Source: Pseudomonas sp. ok272
GTDB taxonomy: Bacteria; Pseudomonadota; Gammaproteobacteria; Pseudomonadales; Pseudomonadaceae
Reading direction: 5' to 3'
Assembly: GCF_900109995.1 (NCBI RefSeq)
Contig: NZ_FOCB01000005.1
Span: 62,001 to 126,000, forward strand
DNA length: 64,000 nt
Position 1 is the first letter of the stretch; each line of letters begins with the position of its first letter. Positions 9,557 to 19,488 of this stretch are shown here, piece after piece. The notes beneath the pieces were generated by a model. It was not told the DNA's origin. It did no database searches and worked only from the letters and a program-made list of their open reading frames with translations. Made by a program: the position numbers and the translations under genes.

Positions 9557-11351
9557 ACCCCTGAGCGCCCTCAAGGCCGTGGCCGCCGGCATCGATTTCA
9601 CCGACCTGCAGGTCGGCGCCCACGGCCTGTTCTGGAACGAGTACCGCCCCGAGGACGGCGCCTGCCGGATCTGGCACTGGCGCGACAACGCGGCTCACTG
9701 CCTGACCCCCGCGGGGTTCAGCGTCAGCAGCCGGGTCTATGAGTACGGAGGTCGATCGTTCTGCCTGAGCGATGACGGCCTGGTTTTCGTCAATGAGGCC
9801 GATCAACAGCTGTATCGACAAGCCCTCACCGGCGCGCCCCAGGCACTGACTTCGGGGGATTGCCGCTATGGCGACCTGCAATGGGCCAACGGCCAGGTGC
9901 TGGCGGTCGAGGAACACGGCGATCAACACCGGCTGGTGGCCATCGACCTGAACGACGGCCAGCGCCATTTGCAGGTGCAAGGCGCGGACTTCTACGCGGC
10001 CCCGACCTTGAGCCCGGATGCCACGCGACTGGCCTGGATCGAGTGGAGCCGCCCCCACCAACCCTGGACCGCGACGCGCCTGATGGTCGCCGAGCGCGAC
10101 GACCGGAGCGGTTTTGCCGCGCCGCGCTGCGTGGCCGGTGACGACCTGGAGGAATCCCTGCAACAACCGCGCTTCGACGCGAACGGGCGCTTGTACTGCC
10201 TGACGGATCGCGGCGGGTTCTGGCAGCCGTGGGTCGAATCCGCCAGCGGCCTGCAACCCTTGCCCAGCGCTCGCGCCGATCATGCGCCGGCGCCCTGGCA
10301 ATTGGGCGGCTGCACCTGGCTGCCGCTGGGGGATGAGCGCTACCTGGCGAGCTGGACCGTGGACGGATTTGGCCGCCTGGGCATTTGCGCAGGCGCGGCG
10401 GTGGAAGATTTCACCGGCCACTACAGCCGTTTTCGCGGCCTGGCGTTCGATCAACAGTGCATTTTCGCGATTGCCGCCTCACCGAACGCACCCTCGGCGG
10501 TGATCGCCATCGACCGTCGTACCCATCACGTCAACGTCCTGGCCGGCGGCATCGCATTGCTGCCCGCGGATCAGATCAGCCAGCCACAACCCCTGCGCTA
10601 CCCCAGCGGCACGGGCGAGGCCCACGGCTTCTTTTATCCGGCCTTGGGCAACGTCAGCCAACCGCCGCTGGTGGTGTTCATTCATGGCGGCCCCACCTCG
10701 GCCTGCTATCCGATGCTCGACCCGCGCATCCAGTACTGGGCGCAACGTGGCTTTGCCGTCGCCGACCTCAACTACCGTGGCAGCAGCGGCTATGGCCGGG
10801 CTTATCGACACGCCTTGCACTTGCGGTGGGGCGAGGTGGATGTCGAAGACGCCTGCGCAGTCGTCGCCCACTTGGCCGGGCGGGGTTTGATCGATGGCGA
10901 CTGCGCGTTCATTCGCGGCGGCAGCGCGGGCGGCTACACCACCCTCTGCGCCCTGGCGTTGCGCGATGTGTTCTGCGCGGGCGCCAGCCTGTACGGGGTC
11001 AGCGACCCACTGGCGCTGGCCCGCACGACCCACAAGTTCGAAGGCGACTACCTCGACTGGCTGATTGGCGACCCGCACGTCGATGCCGAACGCTACGCGG
11101 CGCGCACGCCACTGCGGCACGCGAGCAACATCCGTGTGCCGGTGATCTTCTTCCAGGGCGAACTCGACGCCGTCGTGGTCCCGCAACAGACCCGCGACAT
11201 GCTCAAGGCCCTACAAGACAACGGCATTGCGGCCCAGGCCCATTACTACCCGGACGAACGCCACGGCTTTCGCAAGGCCAGCAACCAGGCCCATGCGCTG
11301 GAGCAAGAGTGGTTGTTCTATTGTGGGGTGATGGACCGCCAGGGCAACTGA
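9522..11351 (+). CDS. pqqM: S9-family prolyl oligopeptidase of the pqq cluster
   Basis: A 609-residue serine peptidase with an N-terminal beta-propeller-like half and a C-terminal alpha/beta hydrolase domain. The nucleophile is Ser468 in [11 protein letters not shown], the acid is probably in [15 protein letters not shown] and the histidine in DERHGFRKA. The ATG at 9522 lies inside the end of pqqE, so the gene belongs to the operon. Orthologues are called pqqM in some fluorescent pseudomonads and pqqH in P. aeruginosa, so the symbol is a convention. A role in trimming the PqqA peptide together with PqqF is plausible but not proven by sequence. No signal peptide, so cytoplasmic. Confidence 0.85.
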   Translation: MNETHASSLKAEPLSALKAVAAGIDFTDLQVGAHGLFWNEYRPEDGACRIWHWRDNAAHCLTPAGFSVSSRVYEYGGRSFCLSDDGLVFVNEADQQLYRQALTGAPQALTSGDCRYGDLQWANGQVLAVEEHGDQHRLVAIDLNDGQRHLQVQGADFYAAPTLSPDATRLAWIEWSRPHQPWTATRLMVAERDDRSGFAAPRCVAGDDLEESLQQPRFDANGRLYCLTDRGGFWQPWVESASGLQPLPSARADHAPAPWQLGGCTWLPLGDERYLASWTVDGFGRLGICAGAAVEDFTGHYSRFRGLAFDQQCIFAIAASPNAPSAVIAIDRRTHHVNVLAGGIALLPADQISQPQPLRYPSGTGEAHGFFYPALGNVSQPPLVVFIHGGPTSACYPMLDPRIQYWAQRGFAVADLNYRGSSGYGRAYRHALHLRWGEVDVEDACAVVAHLAGRGLIDGDCAFIRGGSAGGYTTLCALALRDVFCAGASLYGVSDPLALARTTHKFEGDYLDWLIGDPHVDAERYAARTPLRHASNIRVPVIFFQGELDAVVVPQQTRDMLKALQDNGIAAQAHYYPDERHGFRKASNQAHALEQEWLFYCGVMDRQGN

Positions 11352-11388
11352 GCGGCGCAACGGCGGCGTCGCCCAGCAGCGCCCACGC

Positions 11389-11427
11389 AAAAAAACGCCC
11401 CATGCCAAAAGGATCAGGCATGGGGCG
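11389..11427 (-). terminator. Rho-independent terminator of the aminotransferase gene
   Basis: CGCCCCATGCC (11396-11406) pairs with GGCATGGGGCG (11417-11427) around a ten-base loop. On the minus strand the hairpin is followed by seven Ts (A-run at 11389-11395), so it ends the minus-strand gene at 11476. It may also stop plus-strand transcripts from the pqq operon. Confidence 0.85.
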
Positions 11428-11475
11428 CTGCGTTATACCGCGAGACGGTTCGGGAATTCAGTGAGAGGGGGTCGT

Positions 11476-12753
11476 TCAGACCGCGATGCCTTTGCGGCAT
11501 TGCAGTTGCGCCGTGCGCACCCGGGAGAAGGCACGGGCCAGGCGCAGCAGCATTTCGTCGACGTTGGCCTGGCTGACCGTCAGCGCCGGGGTAAACCGCA
11601 GGCAGTCCGGTTGCGTGGCGCTGAGCAGCAGGCCTTCGTACAGCGCGGCCTTGATGACTGCGTCGGCCGAGTCGTCACTGAGGGTTAGTCCCCAGAGCAA
11701 TCCTTGGCCTCGCAGCTCGCCATGCCCGTAGCGGTTGGCCAGGCGGGCCAGGCCTTCGCCCAGGTACTGCGCGGTTTCGCCTACGTGTTCAAGGAAGCCG
11801 TGATCCAGCACGCTGTCGAGTACCGCAAGCCCTGCCGTGGCCATCAAGGCATTGCCATGATGGGTGCCGGCCAGCTCGCCCGGCTCGAAGCAACAGGCGT
11901 AACCACGAGCCAGAAGCGCCGCGACCGGCAAACCGCCACCCAGGCCTTTGCCCAGCACGACAATGTCGGCCCGCACGCCGTAATGCTGCTCGGCGAGCAA
12001 ACGCCCACAACGGCCGATGCCGGTTTGCACTTCGTCGAGGATCAGCAGAATCCCCAACTCCCGGCACAACCGCTCGACGCCTTTGAGGTAATGCTCGGTC
12101 GCCGGCACCACCCCGGCGGCGGACTGGATCGGCTCCAGCATGATCGCCACGGTCTGCTCATCCACGGCCGCATGCAGCGCCGGCAAGTCATTGAACGGGA
12201 CGTGGCTGAACCCTGGCAGTTGCGGCTCGAAGCGATTGTTCTGACCGTCCGAGGCGGACAGGGCCGCAAAGCCGTGGCCATGACAGCTACCGCCTGCGGT
12301 GATGATTCGCGAGGCGCCGCCGCGATGCAACTGACCCCACTTGCGCGCCAGCTTGATCGCCGCTTCGCATGCCTCGCTGCCACTGTTGAGCAGGTAAGCC
12401 TGGTCGCTGCCGGTGCTGTGGCACAAACGCTCGGCCAGGTTGAGTTGGCCACGGTTCAGCAGACCTGCCCCGGGATTGATCAGCGCTTGTGCCTGGGCCG
12501 CAATGGCCCTGACCAGCGCCGAGGGGCTATGGCCAAGGCTGTTGGCGCCGGCGCCCTGGGCAAAGTCCAGGTAGGCGCGGTCGGCACTGTCCCACAACCA
12601 GGAGCCCTGGCCACGGACAAAAATCTGTGGGGGTCGCTCGACACTCGGCATCAGGCACTCACTGGAAAGGTTGTCGTGCCGTGTTTGCTGGCGATGATCG
12701 ACGGTCAGGTCATCCAGGTTCGGTGGCGGGCGACGCAGGTTGAACAGGTTCAT
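11476..12753 (-). CDS. Class III PLP-dependent aminotransferase
   Basis: A 425-residue fold-type I aminotransferase of the acetylornithine/diaminobutyrate group. Seen are the LLNSGSEACEAAIKLAR phosphate-contact region, the cofactor aspartate D240 in LLILDEVQTGIGR and the Schiff-base lysine K269 in VVLGKGLGGGLPVA. The start is ATG 12753, nine bases after GGAGGG; an upstream ATG at 12819 lacks a site. It is divergent from the LysR gene at 13010. In P. fluorescens B16 an aminotransferase and a regulator gene next to pqq were named pqqI and pqqH, and this pair may correspond. The substrate cannot be told from sequence. Confidence 0.85.
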   Translation of the reverse strand: MNLFNLRRPPPNLDDLTVDHRQQTRHDNLSSECLMPSVERPPQIFVRGQGSWLWDSADRAYLDFAQGAGANSLGHSPSALVRAIAAQAQALINPGAGLLNRGQLNLAERLCHSTGSDQAYLLNSGSEACEAAIKLARKWGQLHRGGASRIITAGGSCHGHGFAALSASDGQNNRFEPQLPGFSHVPFNDLPALHAAVDEQTVAIMLEPIQSAAGVVPATEHYLKGVERLCRELGILLILDEVQTGIGRCGRLLAEQHYGVRADIVVLGKGLGGGLPVAALLARGYACCFEPGELAGTHHGNALMATAGLAVLDSVLDHGFLEHVGETAQYLGEGLARLANRYGHGELRGQGLLWGLTLSDDSADAVIKAALYEGLLLSATQPDCLRFTPALTVSQANVDEMLLRLARAFSRVRTAQLQCRKGIAV

Positions 12754-12878
12754 CCGCGCAGTCCCTCCAGGGCCAAGCCCGGCAAGCGTGACGAGCAATC
12801 CTCGACCCGACCGGTACATGTCCGCTCTTTGTCGCTATTGCCGATCAAACCCTGCCCAAGGTTTTTTGACTTGCCTAT

Positions 12879-12899
12879 GTAAACACCTTCGAGGTAAAC
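12879..12899. promoter_or_regulatory. Repeated GTAAAC motif in the divergent aminotransferase/LysR promoter
   Basis: GTAAAC occurs at 12879-12884 and again at 12894-12899, with the small inverted repeat ACCTTCGAGGT between them. It lies between the two divergent starts, where a LysR protein would bind both its own promoter and its target. Candidate only. Confidence 0.35.
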
Positions 12900-13009
12900 G
12901 GTATTCATCGCGTTCTCTGGCCCTGTAAGCCCTGTGAATACGGTTAGACTAGGCTTCTGCCAGGCGCTCAGCCATTTCGATTTCCCAGCTTTTTCAATAA
13001 GAATTACTT

Positions 13010-13939
13010 ATGGATTTTAAGCAACTGCGTTATTTCGTCGCGGTGTACGAAGAAGGCCATGTCGGGCGGGCCGCCGAACGCTTGTCGATCTCCCAACCGG
13101 CCCTGTCACAGCAGATCCGCCACCTGGAACAGCACCTCGACGTGAACCTGTTCGAGCGCAGCAGCAAACGGCTGCTGCCGACCCTGGCCGCGCACACGCT
13201 GTACAACCACGCCTTGCCCCTGCTCGACGGTATGCAGCGGGCACGCGAGGCCCTGGGCAACTTCAAGGGCCAGGCCCTGCGCACCCTGGCCATCGGCGTG
13301 CTGCAAACCGTGCACACCAGCCTTGTACCGAAAATGCTTGAACGGGTTCGCACCGCACAGCCCCACCTCGTCGTGCAGATCTACGAACTGACCGGACTGG
13401 AAATCGAACGGCGCCTGCTCAATGGTTCACTGGACATTGGCATCAGCTATCTACCGCCGCGCCAGCCGGGACTCCATGGTGTGCTGCTGTACGAGGACGA
13501 ACTGACCCTGGTCATCCCCGCCGATCATCCCTTGCGCGAATTCAAGAAGGTCTCCATGAGTCAGGCCGCCGAGTTGCCCATGTTGCTGCTGGGCGAGGAG
13601 TTCCAGATCCGCCAGATCTGGCAGGGGCAACTGGCCAATCTCGGACGCCGCCCGCAGGTACAGGCGGAACTGAACAATATGGCGGGGATTCTCGACAGCC
13701 TGCCGCACACCCGATTGGCCACGGTCCTGCCCGGTCGCTCGCAGCAGGCGCACGGCAACAAGGCACTGTTGTGGAAACCCTTGAGTGAGCCACGGGTGCC
13801 ACTGAAGGTTGGGTTGGTGTGTCGAGACGTGCAGCGCCAACAGGCAACGCTGGAGTTGCTGCGCAATCTGCTGGAGGACGTGATGAATGGCCCGGATGGG
13901 CGGCTGACAAGCCCCACGGTACTGGATGTACAGGGCTGA
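13010..13939 (+). CDS. LysR-family transcriptional regulator
   Basis: A 309-residue LysR protein. The N-terminal helix-turn-helix is clear (MDFKQLRYFVAVYEEGHVGR, then AAERLSISQPALSQQIRHLE). A periplasmic-binding-like effector domain follows from about residue 92. It is closest in appearance to the CynR/CysB-like group that sense small anions or amino-acid derivatives. It is divergent from the aminotransferase gene and so is its likely regulator. The ATG at 13010 follows an AT-rich leader with no strong ribosome site. A hairpin terminator lies 30 bases after the stop. Confidence 0.92.
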   Translation: MDFKQLRYFVAVYEEGHVGRAAERLSISQPALSQQIRHLEQHLDVNLFERSSKRLLPTLAAHTLYNHALPLLDGMQRAREALGNFKGQALRTLAIGVLQTVHTSLVPKMLERVRTAQPHLVVQIYELTGLEIERRLLNGSLDIGISYLPPRQPGLHGVLLYEDELTLVIPADHPLREFKKVSMSQAAELPMLLLGEEFQIRQIWQGQLANLGRRPQVQAELNNMAGILDSLPHTRLATVLPGRSQQAHGNKALLWKPLSEPRVPLKVGLVCRDVQRQQATLELLRNLLEDVMNGPDGRLTSPTVLDVQG

Positions 13940-13968
13940 ACGGCAAAAAACAAAAAACGCAGGCAAAG

Positions 13969-13992
13969 AAAACCCCGCCGAAGCGGGGCTTT
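13969..13992 (+). terminator. Terminator after the LysR gene
   Basis: CCCCGC (13973-13978), loop CGAA, GCGGGG (13983-13988), extended by a flanking GAAAA/CTTT pairing. Short but GC-rich, 33 bases after the LysR stop codon. Confidence 0.7.
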
Positions 13993-14143
13993 GCAGACTG
14001 TTTCCCTGACATCCATTTCACTCCGCCATCCTGGCAGAATCCTACGTGTCCATGTTGTAGCTTGGCGCTTCCTGCGCGACGTCCATGGGCAGTAGAGTAG
14101 CCGTGGATCCAATCCTGGCATAGGGGAGAACAGCAGCACGCCC

Positions 14144-14161
14144 TGTAAGCATTTGCTTACA
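14144..14161. promoter_or_regulatory. Perfect 18-bp palindrome of unknown role
   Basis: TGTAAGCATTTGCTTACA: eight bases on each arm with a TT centre. It lies 15 bases beyond the stop codon of the minus-strand acyl-CoA dehydrogenase. No T-run follows on either strand, so it does not look like a normal terminator. Its form is that of a TetR- or GntR-type operator, yet no gene starts next to it. Confidence 0.5.
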
Positions 14162-14175
14162 AAACGTGACAATCA

Positions 14176-15954
14176 TCAAAATTGTGCGGCATCCAGCAGG
14201 AACAACGACTCGCTACCGGCCTTCACTGAAGCACTCAGCGAATGAATCCGCGGCAGCAGACGGGCGAAGTAGAAGCGCGCAGTCCCGAGTTTGCTGGCAT
14301 AGAAGTCGTCCTGCGTTTCTTTGCCGAGCGCAGCCTTGGCCATCAGCGCCCACATGTAGGCGTAGGACACGTAGCCAAACACCTGCAGGTACTCGACCGA
14401 GGCCGCACCGATTTCGTTCGGGTTGCCTTGCACTCGATCCAACAGCCAGGCGGTCAGTTCGTCCAGCGTATCCACCGCACGGTTCAACGGGCGGACGAAT
14501 TCGCTCAATTCAGCACCGGCGGTGGCGGTGAAATGACGAATCTCATCGGCGAACAGCTTGTAGTACGCCCCGCCACTGCCCACGATCTTGCGCCCGACCA
14601 AGTCCAGCGCCTGAATGCCGTTGGCGCCTTCGTAAATCTGCGTGATGCGGATGTCACGCACCAGTTGCTCCTGGCCCCACTCGCGGATGTAGCCGTGGCC
14701 GCCAAAAACCTGCTGGCCGTGCACCGTGGTTTCCAGGCCCAGGTCCGTGAGGAACGCCTTGGCCACCGGCGTCAGCAAGGCCACCAGGTCCTCGGCACGC
14801 TTACGCGTGGCCGGCTCTTCGCTGAACTTGGCCGTGTCCAGTTGCATCGCCACATAGGTGGAGAAGGCTCGGCTACCTTCATTCGAAGCCTTCATGGTCA
14901 ACAGCATGCGACGCACATCCGGGTGGACGATGATCGGGTCGGCGATCTTGTCCTTGTACTGCGCCCCCGTCGACGAACGGCCTTGCAGGCGATCGCGGGC
15001 GTACTCGACAGCGTTCTGGTACGAACGCTCGCCCGTGGCCAGGCCCTGGATACCAACGCCCAGGCGCTCGTAGTTCATCATGGTGAACATGGCCGCCAGG
15101 CCCTTGTTCGGTTCACCAACCAGGTAACCCACCGCGTCATCGAAGTTCATGACGCAGGTAGCCGAAGCCTGGATGCCCATCTTGTGTTCAATCGAGCCGC
15201 AGTTGACCGGGTTGCGCGCACCGAGGCTGCCGTCGGCGTTGACCATGAACTTGGGCACCAGGAACAGCGAAATGCCTTTAGGGCCCGCCGGGGCATCCGG
15301 CAGCTTGGCCAGCACCAGGTGAATGATGTTTTCGGTCAGGTCGTGTTCGCCACCGGTGATGAAGATCTTCGTGCCGCTGACCTGGTAGGAACCGTCCGCT
15401 TGCGGCTCGGCTTTACTGCGAATGATCCCCAGGTCGGTGCCAGCATGGGGTTCGGTCAGGCACATGGAGCCCGCCCAGAGACCGGCATACATGTTCGGCA
15501 GGTAGGTCGCCTTCAGCTCTTCGCTGGCGTGAGCATTGATCGACAGGCAAGCCCCGGCCGTCAGCATCGGGTACAGGCCGAACGACAGGCTGGCGGAGTT
15601 GACCATCTCCTCGACCTGGGCCGAGACCACCTTGGGCATGCCCATGCCGCCGAACTCAGGATCACCACCGACACCGACCCAGCCGCCTTGCGCATAAGTC
15701 TGATAGGCCTGTGGGAAACCGGCAGGCGTCGTGACGACACCGTCGTGCCAATGGCAGCCTTCTTCGTCGGCAGCACGGCTCAATGGCGCGATGCTTTTGC
15801 TGGTGACTTTACCGGCTTCCTCAAGGATTGCCTCGACAGTCTCGGCGTCAACGGTGTCAGCCAAAGCCGGCAGTTCAGCCCAAAGCTTGGCCACCTCAAA
15901 GACTTCGTTGAGGACGAAGCGCATATCGCGCAGGGGCGCTTTGTAGTCAGCCAT
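14176..15954 (-). CDS. Long acyl-CoA dehydrogenase (second of two)
   Basis: A 592-residue flavoprotein of the large bacterial acyl-CoA dehydrogenase type, catalysing the first, FAD-dependent step of beta-oxidation. Seen are the middle-domain motif MCLTEPHAGTDLGIIRSKAE, the FAD-contact GGHGYIREWGQEQLVRD and the C-terminal extension of this subfamily, which makes it longer than the 380-residue enzymes. The start [14 protein letters not shown] has AGAGG seven bases upstream and matches the paralogue at 17683-19488. By remembered synteny it corresponds to PA0508 (FadE2) of P. aeruginosa. No PsrA-type box is visible in front of it, unlike the paralogue. Confidence 0.93.
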   Translation of the reverse strand: MADYKAPLRDMRFVLNEVFEVAKLWAELPALADTVDAETVEAILEEAGKVTSKSIAPLSRAADEEGCHWHDGVVTTPAGFPQAYQTYAQGGWVGVGGDPEFGGMGMPKVVSAQVEEMVNSASLSFGLYPMLTAGACLSINAHASEELKATYLPNMYAGLWAGSMCLTEPHAGTDLGIIRSKAEPQADGSYQVSGTKIFITGGEHDLTENIIHLVLAKLPDAPAGPKGISLFLVPKFMVNADGSLGARNPVNCGSIEHKMGIQASATCVMNFDDAVGYLVGEPNKGLAAMFTMMNYERLGVGIQGLATGERSYQNAVEYARDRLQGRSSTGAQYKDKIADPIIVHPDVRRMLLTMKASNEGSRAFSTYVAMQLDTAKFSEEPATRKRAEDLVALLTPVAKAFLTDLGLETTVHGQQVFGGHGYIREWGQEQLVRDIRITQIYEGANGIQALDLVGRKIVGSGGAYYKLFADEIRHFTATAGAELSEFVRPLNRAVDTLDELTAWLLDRVQGNPNEIGAASVEYLQVFGYVSYAYMWALMAKAALGKETQDDFYASKLGTARFYFARLLPRIHSLSASVKAGSESLFLLDAAQF

Positions 15955-16170
15955 GGCAAACCTCTGAGAACGTGAAAAGTAATTCGTGGGATCGAGCATC
16001 AGCAAGCACTCGAGTGTACCCGAACAACTTTTGAGACACATAGCGTCAGCTCATGACTTATTTGTTATTTTTAGTCACAAAGGCAATCATCCTGACATCA
16101 TTCGATGATCACTGACCGCTTCGCTGGGCTCGCTCACTTCACCACTCAGACGCCAAATGCGCCATCGTCC

Positions 16171-17508
16171 TTAACCCGCCGCCTCTTCCATGCGCACCGC
16201 TCCCCGGCGGTTCTGCCCGTATGCCATCACACAGTTTCGTCCCGCGCCCTTGGCGCTGTAGAGCGCCTGGTCGGCGGACTTGAGGACTTCTTCCGGGGTG
16301 CGCTGCTCCAGGCGCTCGGCCACGCCGATACTCATCGTCACCGAGACACTTGAAACCCCTGGACCTGAGCGACGCTGACGACCTTGCTGGTCGTCCTGCG
16401 GCCGGTTGTCCCGATTGCGCAACTGGATGTTGTACGTGGCAATCGCCTCGCGGATGACCTCCAGGTGCGGCAGGCACTCTTCCAGGGTCTTGGCGGCGAA
16501 CACCAGGGCAAACTCCTCGCCCCCATAGCGATAGGCCCGGCCACCGCCACCGATCTTCGACAGTTTGCTGGCAACCAAGCGCAACACCTGATCGCCCACA
16601 TCGTGACCGTGGGTGTCGTTGAATTTCTTGAAGTGATCGACATCGCCCATGGCCAGCACGTAGTTGCGACCCAGGCGCTGCATCCGCTCGTTCAACGCAC
16701 GACGCCCCGGCAAGCCGGTCAACTCATCACGAAACGCCATTTGGTAGGCCTCATGGGCAACCGCGGCGGCGATCATCAGCATCACTTGGCTGCACATGAT
16801 GTTCAGGGTAAAGGGCAGGATGAAGGTCTTGGGCAACATCCAGAACAACCCGAGCAGGCCCACCAATTGCGCCGCATGCAGGGGCCGGGGGTTACGCCAA
16901 TACTGGTAGACCAGCAACAGGAAAGCCCCGATGAACACCGGGTATGACAGCTGGATCAAGCTCATCCACGAACCGTGCAGTGCCGGCCAGCGGATCTCTG
17001 CCAGCCAGTTCAGGAGCGCCTGGGGATAACTCTGCTCCAGCCCCAAGGCGACACTGCCAAAGGCCAGCAACACGGCGAAGCGCGCAACCATGTCCTGGAA
17101 CAGGTGCGTACGCTCCTGCCACGCAGCGAACAACCCGTACAACAAGGGCAGCAGCAGGCAGCACAGATGGAAGATGACGGCGGCGTCATCACGCACACTC
17201 CCGTTATCACGGTAGTAATCGGTCTGGGTATCGAGCAAAAAGTAGGCGATGTACACCGTGACCATCAGAAACAGTTCGCGCTGGCGTCGGTAAACCGCGC
17301 AATACGCACCGCCGAGCAACAGCACCAAGGTGGGAAGCACGTTGAACAGCGAGGTGAAGAAGACGTTGAGGTCCTTGACGTAGGCAGCCGCAAGCCCCGC
17401 GAACAACAACAGCAGTGAAGGTACAAAGTGACTGAAACGTACAGCGGACGAACGCGGCAAGGGTAGAGCTCCGGCCTGGCAAATCAACGAATGGCATTGT
17501 GCCTGCAT
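16171..17508 (-). CDS. Membrane-bound diguanylate cyclase (GGDEF)
   Basis: Predicted to make cyclic di-GMP. About eight hydrophobic segments fill residues 27-265 (for example FVPSLLLLFAGLAAAYV), followed by a GGDEF domain with LTGLPGRRALNERM, GDVDHFKKFNDTHGHDVGD and the active-site GGEEF. The RxxD inhibitory site expected five residues before GGEEF is replaced by glycines, so product inhibition is probably lost. There is an unusual charged Q/R-rich insertion before the VTMSIGVA strand. ATG 17508 has no ribosome site; TTG 17460, eight bases after GGAG, may be the true start (429 residues). A CRP/Vfr-type palindrome lies just upstream. The gene sits between two dehydrogenase genes. Confidence 0.92.
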   Translation of the reverse strand: MQAQCHSLICQAGALPLPRSSAVRFSHFVPSLLLLFAGLAAAYVKDLNVFFTSLFNVLPTLVLLLGGAYCAVYRRQRELFLMVTVYIAYFLLDTQTDYYRDNGSVRDDAAVIFHLCCLLLPLLYGLFAAWQERTHLFQDMVARFAVLLAFGSVALGLEQSYPQALLNWLAEIRWPALHGSWMSLIQLSYPVFIGAFLLLVYQYWRNPRPLHAAQLVGLLGLFWMLPKTFILPFTLNIMCSQVMLMIAAAVAHEAYQMAFRDELTGLPGRRALNERMQRLGRNYVLAMGDVDHFKKFNDTHGHDVGDQVLRLVASKLSKIGGGGRAYRYGGEEFALVFAAKTLEECLPHLEVIREAIATYNIQLRNRDNRPQDDQQGRQRRSGPGVSSVSVTMSIGVAERLEQRTPEEVLKSADQALYSAKGAGRNCVMAYGQNRRGAVRMEEAAG

Positions 17509-17531
17509 TGTGAGCAGTTAAGCACACGCAG

Positions 17532-17547
17532 TGTGATGCACATCACA
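17532..17547 (-). promoter_or_regulatory. CRP/Vfr-type binding site before the diguanylate cyclase gene
   Basis: TGTGATGCACATCACA matches the CRP consensus TGTGA-N6-TCACA exactly, and the symmetry extends to nine bases on each arm (17530-17549). Its centre is about 31 bases from ATG 17508, or about 80 from the TTG at 17460. The latter distance would suit activation at a promoter between them. Confidence 0.75.
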
Positions 17548-17624
17548 CTGCACACTCTTTAACGGCAGCAAAGGCGTTCTACTTAGCGTTTTAGTCGGGA
17601 ATATTTGTTTCGGTTTGCGCCAAA

Positions 17625-17663
17625 CAAAAAAAGCCGCTGTTCCCGAAGGAACCGCGGCTTTTT
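17625..17663 (-). terminator. Bidirectional terminator after acyl-CoA dehydrogenase
   Basis: AAAAGCCGC plus TGTTCC pairs with GGAAC plus GCGGCTTTT around a CGAA loop. T-runs follow on both strands. It lies 20 bases beyond the minus-strand stop at 17683. Confidence 0.88.
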
Positions 17664-17682
17664 CAAGAGATAACGCGGGGGT

Positions 17683-19488
17683 TTAGTAACCCAGCGCGAA
17701 GTCTTCTTCTTTCATGTCCATCAGGTTATTGGCGCCCGACAGCATGGTTGCCACGTGGGTGCGAGTACGCGGCAGGATGCGCTGGAAGTAGAAGCGCGCG
17801 GTCTGCAGCTTGGCGGTGTAGAACGCCTCTTCGGTGGTGCCGGCAGCCAGCTTCTCGGCAGCCAGGCGTGCCATGTCGGCCCAGAAGTAGGCCAGGCAGG
17901 CGTAACCGGAGTACATCAGGTAATCCACGGACGCCGCGCCGACTTCTTCGCGGTCCTTCATGGCGGCCATGCCGACCTTCATGGTCAGTTCGCCCCATTC
18001 CTTGTTCAGTGCCGCCAACGGCGTGACGAACTCTTGGACCGCCTCATTGCCTTCGTTGGTCTGGCAGAACTTGTGGACGATCTTGGTGAAGCCTTTCAGG
18101 GCCTCGCCTTGGGTCATCAGCACTTTGCGGCCCAGCAAGTCGAGTGCCTGGATGCCCGTGGTGCCTTCGTACAGCATGGAGATACGGCTGTCGCGTACGT
18201 TCTGCTCCATGCCCCACTCGGCGATAAAGCCGTGGCCGCCATAGATCTGCACACCGTGGTTAGCGGATTCAAAACCGACTTCCGTCATGAAGGCCTTGGC
18301 AATCGGCGTCATGAACGCCAGCAGTGCGTCGGCTTTCTTCTTCTCTTCTTCGTCCACGCCGTACTTGACGATATCGACCAGCTTGGCGGTGAAGTAGACC
18401 ATCGCACGGTTGCCTTCGGCGAAGGCCTTCATGGTCAACAGCATACGACGTACGTCAGGGTGCACGATGATCGGGTCTGCGGCCTTGTCCGGCGCTTTCG
18501 GGCCAGTCAGGGAACGCATTTGCAGGCGATCACGAGCGTATTTCAAGCCGCCCTGGAAGCCGATCTCGGCGTGAGCCAGGCCTTGCAGCGCCGTACCCAG
18601 GCGGGCGGTGTTCATAAAGGTGAACATGCAGTTCAGGCCTTTGTTCGCCGGGCCGATCAGGAAACCAGTGGCCTCGTCGAAGTTCATCACGCAGGTGGCG
18701 TTACCGTGGATGCCCATTTTGTGTTCCAGGGAACCACAGGTCACGGCGTTGCGTGCACCTACGCTGCCATCGGCGTTCGGCATGAACTTGGGAACGATGA
18801 ACAGGGAAATGCCTTTGGTGCCAGCCGGTGCATCCGGCAGGCGGGCCAGAACGATGTGGACGATGTTATCGGCCATGTCGTGCTCACCGGCCGAGATGAA
18901 GATCTTGGTGCCGGAAACCTTGTAGGAACCATCAGCCTGAGGCTCGGCCTTGGTGCGCAACATGCCCAGGTCGGTGCCGCAGTGAGGTTCGGTCAGGCAC
19001 ATGGTGCCGGTCCACTCGCCGGAAACCAGTTTGGTCAGGTAGGCGTCGCGCTGCTCTGGGGTGCCGTGCTCGGAGATGGTGTTCATCGCGCCGTGCGACA
19101 GGCCAGGGTACATGCCCCACGACCAGTTGGACTCGCCGACCATTTCGCTCACCGCCAGACCCAGGGACTCCGGCAGGCCTTGGCCACCGTGCTCTACGTC
19201 GTGCGCCAGGCTAGGCCAGCCGCCTTCTACGAATTGCTTGTAGGCTTCCTTGAAACCGGTCGGCGTCTTCACGCCCGACTCACTCCAGGTACAACCTTCG
19301 ATGTCACCCACGCGGTTCAGCGGAGCCAGCACCTGCTCACAAAACTTGGCGCCTTCCTCAAGAATGGCGTCAACCATGTCCGGGGTAGCGTCCTGGCAAG
19401 CCGGAAGGCTCTGATAGTGCGCTTCGTAGCCGAGCAGTTCGTCACGAACGAAGCGAATATCACGCAAGGGGGCCTTGTAGTCAGGCAT
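17683..19488 (-). CDS. Long acyl-CoA dehydrogenase (first of two)
   Basis: A 601-residue paralogue of the dehydrogenase at 14176-15954, with the same [14 protein letters not shown] opening, [20 protein letters not shown] core motif, [17 protein letters not shown] and C-terminal extension. It oxidises acyl-CoA to trans-2-enoyl-CoA and passes electrons to ETF; the pair may differ in chain-length preference. Orthologue by synteny: PA0506 (FadE1) of P. aeruginosa, upstream of the biotin operon there too. Its promoter region holds a PsrA-type operator 63-76 bases before the start, so fatty-acid induction is likely. AGAGGTTTATCGCT precedes the ATG. Confidence 0.94.
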   Translation of the reverse strand: MPDYKAPLRDIRFVRDELLGYEAHYQSLPACQDATPDMVDAILEEGAKFCEQVLAPLNRVGDIEGCTWSESGVKTPTGFKEAYKQFVEGGWPSLAHDVEHGGQGLPESLGLAVSEMVGESNWSWGMYPGLSHGAMNTISEHGTPEQRDAYLTKLVSGEWTGTMCLTEPHCGTDLGMLRTKAEPQADGSYKVSGTKIFISAGEHDMADNIVHIVLARLPDAPAGTKGISLFIVPKFMPNADGSVGARNAVTCGSLEHKMGIHGNATCVMNFDEATGFLIGPANKGLNCMFTFMNTARLGTALQGLAHAEIGFQGGLKYARDRLQMRSLTGPKAPDKAADPIIVHPDVRRMLLTMKAFAEGNRAMVYFTAKLVDIVKYGVDEEEKKKADALLAFMTPIAKAFMTEVGFESANHGVQIYGGHGFIAEWGMEQNVRDSRISMLYEGTTGIQALDLLGRKVLMTQGEALKGFTKIVHKFCQTNEGNEAVQEFVTPLAALNKEWGELTMKVGMAAMKDREEVGAASVDYLMYSGYACLAYFWADMARLAAEKLAAGTTEEAFYTAKLQTARFYFQRILPRTRTHVATMLSGANNLMDMKEEDFALGY

